In this document: positions 23,375-25,922 of the stretch, piece by piece
Position numbering within the stretch: the stretch's first letter is position 1
Layout: every line of letters starts with the position of its first letter
DNA from: a virus
Reading direction: 5' to 3' (one strand)
IMG/VR virus record: IMGVR_UViG_3300021335_000076
Location: 1 to 25,922 of that record
Length of the DNA: 25,922 nucleotides
Notes under the pieces: generated by a model
The model's input: only the letters and a program-made list of their open reading frames with translations
Told to the model about the DNA's origin: nothing
The model's database searches: none
Program-made: the position numbers and the translations under genes

Positions 23375-24525
23375 GGCAACCCGCCACATACTACCACGTC
23401 AAGAACTCGCCCGCCAAGATTCAAGTTCACCAAGGAGGGACGCGCTCCGGTAAAACGTACTCCATACTCACGGCTCTCATTGAGTTGTGCCACCGAAACG
23501 AGAACTCCGGGGCGGTCATCACAATTGCACGCAAGACCTTCCCAGCCATCCGCGCCTCGGTGATGAGGGACTTTTTCGAGATACTCGAACGGGAGGACAT
23601 CTACGACGTGAACCTGCACAACAAGAGCGAAGCCACGTACATCCTATTCGGCAACATGGTCGAGTTCATCTCCGTTGACCAACCGCAAAAGGTCAGGGGA
23701 CGCAAGCGTGACATCCTATTCGTCAACGAAGCCAACGAGCTGACCTTGGAAGACTGGCGCCAACTCATGCTCCGCACCACCGGGCGTGCAATCATCGACT
23801 ACAACCCCTCGGATGAGTTTCACTGGATATACGACCACGTGTTGACCCGGAAGGACCACGAGTTTTTCAAGACGACCTACAAAGACAACCCCTTCCTCCC
23901 TGAGTCAACCGTGGCAGAGATTGAACGACTCAAGGAAGCCGACCACGACTACTGGCGCGTCTACGGGTTGGGTGAACGTGGGGTCTCCCGTGCGACTATC
24001 CTCACCCATTGGAAGGCGGTGCCACAAGTGCCGGAAGGGTGGCGACTACTCAACCTCGGGTTGGACTTTGGATATACCAACGACCCCACGGCCATCGTCA
24101 AGGTCTACACCGACGGCCACGGCTTCTGCCTCGATGAGGTTTGCTACGCTACGGGCCTGACGAATGCGGCCATCGCCCAAACACTTCGAGACGCCGACAT
24201 CGGAAAAGCGATGGTCGTGGCAGACTCAGCCGAGCCCAAGTCAATTGACGAGATACACGGCCACGGCTTCAACATACACCCAGCTCGCAAAGGCCCAGAC
24301 TCTGTTCGGTCGGGCATCGACTTCCTCCGGTCGCGTCCGCTACTCATAACCGAGCGCAGCGTGAACGGCATCAAAGAACTCCGGAACTACAAATACAAGG
24401 AAGACAAGAACGGACGCCAACTCAACGAGCCCGTCGACGCCTTCAACCACTTCGTGGACGCTTCACGCTACGCCGTGACGTGGAACCAAACGAACCCGAA
24501 CTTCGGCAACTACGCCCTCGGATAA
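23371..24525 (+). CDS. terL: Terminase large subunit
   Basis: 384 residues, TTG start overlapping the methyltransferase stop (TTGA). Walker A is GGTRSGKT (22-29), Walker B ILFVNEAN (115-122) with catalytic Glu, and the nuclease site has D232 (LGLDFGYTNDPTA), D285 (VVADSAEPKSI) and D357/D363 (DAFNHFVDASRYA). It packages DNA into the prohead and cuts it. It is somewhat short at 384 residues, but the ATPase and nuclease parts are complete. Confidence 0.9.
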   Translation: MRQPATYYHVKNSPAKIQVHQGGTRSGKTYSILTALIELCHRNENSGAVITIARKTFPAIRASVMRDFFEILEREDIYDVNLHNKSEATYILFGNMVEFISVDQPQKVRGRKRDILFVNEANELTLEDWRQLMLRTTGRAIIDYNPSDEFHWIYDHVLTRKDHEFFKTTYKDNPFLPESTVAEIERLKEADHDYWRVYGLGERGVSRATILTHWKAVPQVPEGWRLLNLGLDFGYTNDPTAIVKVYTDGHGFCLDEVCYATGLTNAAIAQTLRDADIGKAMVVADSAEPKSIDEIHGHGFNIHPARKGPDSVRSGIDFLRSRPLLITERSVNGIKELRNYKYKEDKNGRQLNEPVDAFNHFVDASRYAVTWNQTNPNFGNYALG

Positions 24526-24559
24526 CTTCAGGAATCAAACCTCTTCAACTCATTCAGAT

Positions 24560-25263
24560 ATGAAGCTGCGCCTCCCCGCCACTTTCCAAGACCTCACCTT
24601 GCGTGACCTTATGACGCTCGAAACGGAAACCGACCCCGTTAAGCGCGTCCATGCCGTCACGGGCCACTCCTTCGCAGAGCTTCGCAAGATGCCCCACAAA
24701 CTCATCGTGGAGGCCAACGCACACCTTGACAACTTGCAAGCCAACGAGGTCGCCCAGCACAAAGAAATCATTGAACTCGGAGGAGTTGAGTACGGCTTTG
24801 TCCCGGACTGGGACGAGTTCAGCGCGGGAGAGTGGATTGATATGGAGACGTATACGGCGGACTTTTGGAAGACGCCGCACAAGGCCATGAGCATCTTGTA
24901 CCGACCACTTGAGAGGAAGTGGGGGGACCGCTACTCCATCAAACCGTACACGGCCAAAGAGGACGCCGACGTGTTCCTCGATATGCCAGCTCCCCTTGTC
25001 GCAGGTGCGTTGCTTTTTTTTTGGAGTACCGAAAAGAAACTACTCAACGCTTTGCAGTCCTCTTTAATTCAGAAGACTCAGGAGGTGACGAGTTTGCTGC
25101 AAAGTGGGGATGGTATCCTGTCCTCTACACCTTGGCCGGTGAGGACATTCTTAAAATGGATGCGGTCACGAAGCTACCCGTTGGCCACGCCTTCACCCAC
25201 CTCGCCTACCTCAAGGACTTGAACTTCAAAAGAGAGCAAGCCAGTAAGAACCGCATCGCATGA
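24560..25263 (+). CDS. Tail-assembly-chaperone-like protein, -1 frameshifted
   Basis: From ATG 24560 the 0 frame runs 220 codons to 25222. Residues 1-154 match a Bacteroidota phage tail-chaperone-like pattern (ATFQDLTLRDLMTLETETDP, HKAMSILYRPLERKWGDRYS, MPAPLVAGALLFF). After T9 (25014-25022) the 0-frame tail becomes Ser/Pro/Thr/Arg-rich and looks unnatural. A -1 shift gives a 234-residue product with a natural end (KWGWYPVLYTLAGEDILKMD, then KLPVGHAFTHLAYLKDLNFK). That frame's TGA overlaps the next ATG, and its last 90 bases also appear at 1-90. Either programmed frameshifting, as in lambda G/GT, or one missing T in this sequence. Confidence 0.65.
25015..25021 (+). promoter_or_regulatory. T TTT TTT slippery heptamer
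   Basis: The 0-frame codons are CTT TTT TTT TGG, so a canonical X XXY YYZ heptamer lies in phase within a 9-T run. Slipping back one base gives TTT TTT TTG GAG. A weak stem, GAGTA (25024-25028) with TACTC (25041-25045), begins three bases downstream; it is too short to be convincing as a stimulator alone. Confidence 0.6.
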
Positions 25264-25922
25264 TTACATTCAACAACATCGTCTCCAAGTTTCAGGAGTT
25301 CTGCGACGACCACTTCTTCATCAAGACGTTCTCGTATGGCTCGCCCTCGGACGTGGACTTGGAGAAGTTCGAGCAGTACCCGCTCCTTCACTTGGTGTAC
25401 ACCGGTGGGGACTACAACTCACCCAAAGCCAAGACCTACAACCTCGAAGTCTACATCTTGTCCTTGCCTCCCTCGAAGGCGGACAAGGTAGAATATCAAA
25501 AGGAGAACATCTCGAACGCCGAGCAGGTGGCCGAGGACATCTTGGCCGACATCCAGAACGGAGGAAACATCTTCCAGTTCGGGTTCCACTACGACCTCGT
25601 CAACGCCTCGGTGACACCCTTGGAGGAGTCACAGAGCAACGCCCTTGCTGGGTGCTTGCTTGACATCGCTATCTCGGTCCCCTACACCTACGACTCGTGC
25701 AACGCGCCCTTGACAGGCGTTGAACCCGAAGGCAGCGATACGCCATCGTTCAAGGCTCGGGGCCTTCTCCGGGTGCGTGAACTGGACGGCTCGCCCGACG
25801 TGTTGAGCGTGGCCACCATCAACGTGCCCAACGGCAGTTTGACCGACGACGGCGACGGGGAAATCACCTTGACCTTTGGAGGTGGAGGTGACGCAGACAC
25901 CGCCGAGAAAGTACACTTCCCA
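25174..25922. repeat. Diverged terminal direct repeat, right copy
   Basis: Same region as 1-749, offset 25173. Identical for about the first 127 bases, then about thirty mostly synonymous changes and a 6-base insertion that lengthens a Gly run. A few amino-acid changes fall in the fiber part (for example Thr to Asp in the residues just before TPSFKARG). The window ends inside it. Confidence 0.9.
25260..25922 (+). CDS. Second copy of the tail-completion/fiber gene, cut by window end
   Basis: 221 codons from the ATG in ATGA at 25260-25263. The tail-completion domain (residues 1-150) is the same protein as at 87, with only synonymous changes seen in that part. The start of the fiber part has a few replacements and two extra Gly residues before the DADTAEKVHFP stretch. 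The truncation is the window edge, not a mutation. It shows the gene continues after the chaperone in the circular map. Confidence 0.75.
   Translation, partial: MITFNNIVSKFQEFCDDHFFIKTFSYGSPSDVDLEKFEQYPLLHLVYTGGDYNSPKAKTYNLEVYILSLPPSKADKVEYQKENISNAEQVAEDILADIQNGGNIFQFGFHYDLVNASVTPLEESQSNALAGCLLDIAISVPYTYDSCNAPLTGVEPEGSDTPSFKARGLLRVRELDGSPDVLSVATINVPNGSLTDDGDGEITLTFGGGGDADTAEKVHFP

Noticed and set aside
1-25922. tRNA genes, CRISPR arrays, insertion sequences, integrase or attachment sites
   Set aside because: None was recognised on reading; no evenly spaced repeat-spacer pattern, transposase or recombinase motif was seen. A tRNA scan could not be run.

Overview
The window looks like one complete genome of a small tailed phage (siphovirus-type) of a Bacteroidota host, about 25.17 kb, read once around with about 0.75 kb of a second pass. 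Bases 1-749 reappear at 25174-25922 (offset 25173) and join the end of the last gene to the start of the first. The two copies are not identical: they differ mostly at third codon positions, as two strains would. A Bacteroidota host is suggested by a promoter of the TTTG-N19-TAnnTTTG type at 15950-15980, by A-rich leaders in place of Shine-Dalgarno sites, and by structural proteins of families I know from Bacteroidota phages. Base composition looks somewhat above half G+C, which is high for typical Flavobacterium hosts, so I do not name a host genus. All genes are on the + strand and most are joined by ATGA, GTGA, TTGA or TAATG stop/start overlaps.

Layout. 87-8027 is the tail module: a tail-completion/fiber fusion, small coiled-coil and membrane proteins, an HK97 gp10-like protein, two large distal-tail/baseplate proteins and a short tape measure. 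8024-11428 is the head module plus the tail tube: XkdF-type protease, scaffold-like protein, major capsid protein, a UUCG hairpin and the tail tube gene. A rho-independent terminator follows at 11476-11503. 11514-14154 holds a minor structural protein, the portal with an extra C-terminal domain, and a connector. 14151-15867 is a lysis region: small membrane proteins and an M15 peptidase endolysin, with a metallophosphoesterase between them. A second strong terminator at 15889-15920 closes this half.

From the promoter at 15950-15980 runs a block of small early genes: zinc-finger peptides, HTH and Myb-like proteins, an OB-fold-like protein, a PP-loop ATPase with four paired cysteines, a replication initiator with three tandem 22-bp iterons inside its coding sequence (probable origin), a possible helicase-loader-like protein, a NinG-like nuclease, a sigma-factor-like protein, and a stand-alone DnaA domain IV. 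The block then passes into ParB-like protein, small terminase, DNA methyltransferase, large terminase, and a tail-assembly-chaperone-like gene that reaches its natural C-terminus only by a -1 frameshift at T TTT TTT (or if the T run is one base short in this sequence).

How it fits together: I see no integrase, polymerase, primase or helicase, so the phage is probably lytic and recruits the host replisome through the initiator/iteron system and perhaps the DnaA-like protein. The sigma-like protein is a candidate switch to late genes. The methyltransferase probably marks or protects phage DNA before packaging. The most interesting points are the intragenic iteron origin, the T9 slippery site, the diverged terminal repeat, the split-up order of head genes, the methyltransferase between the terminase genes and the DnaA domain IV-only protein.
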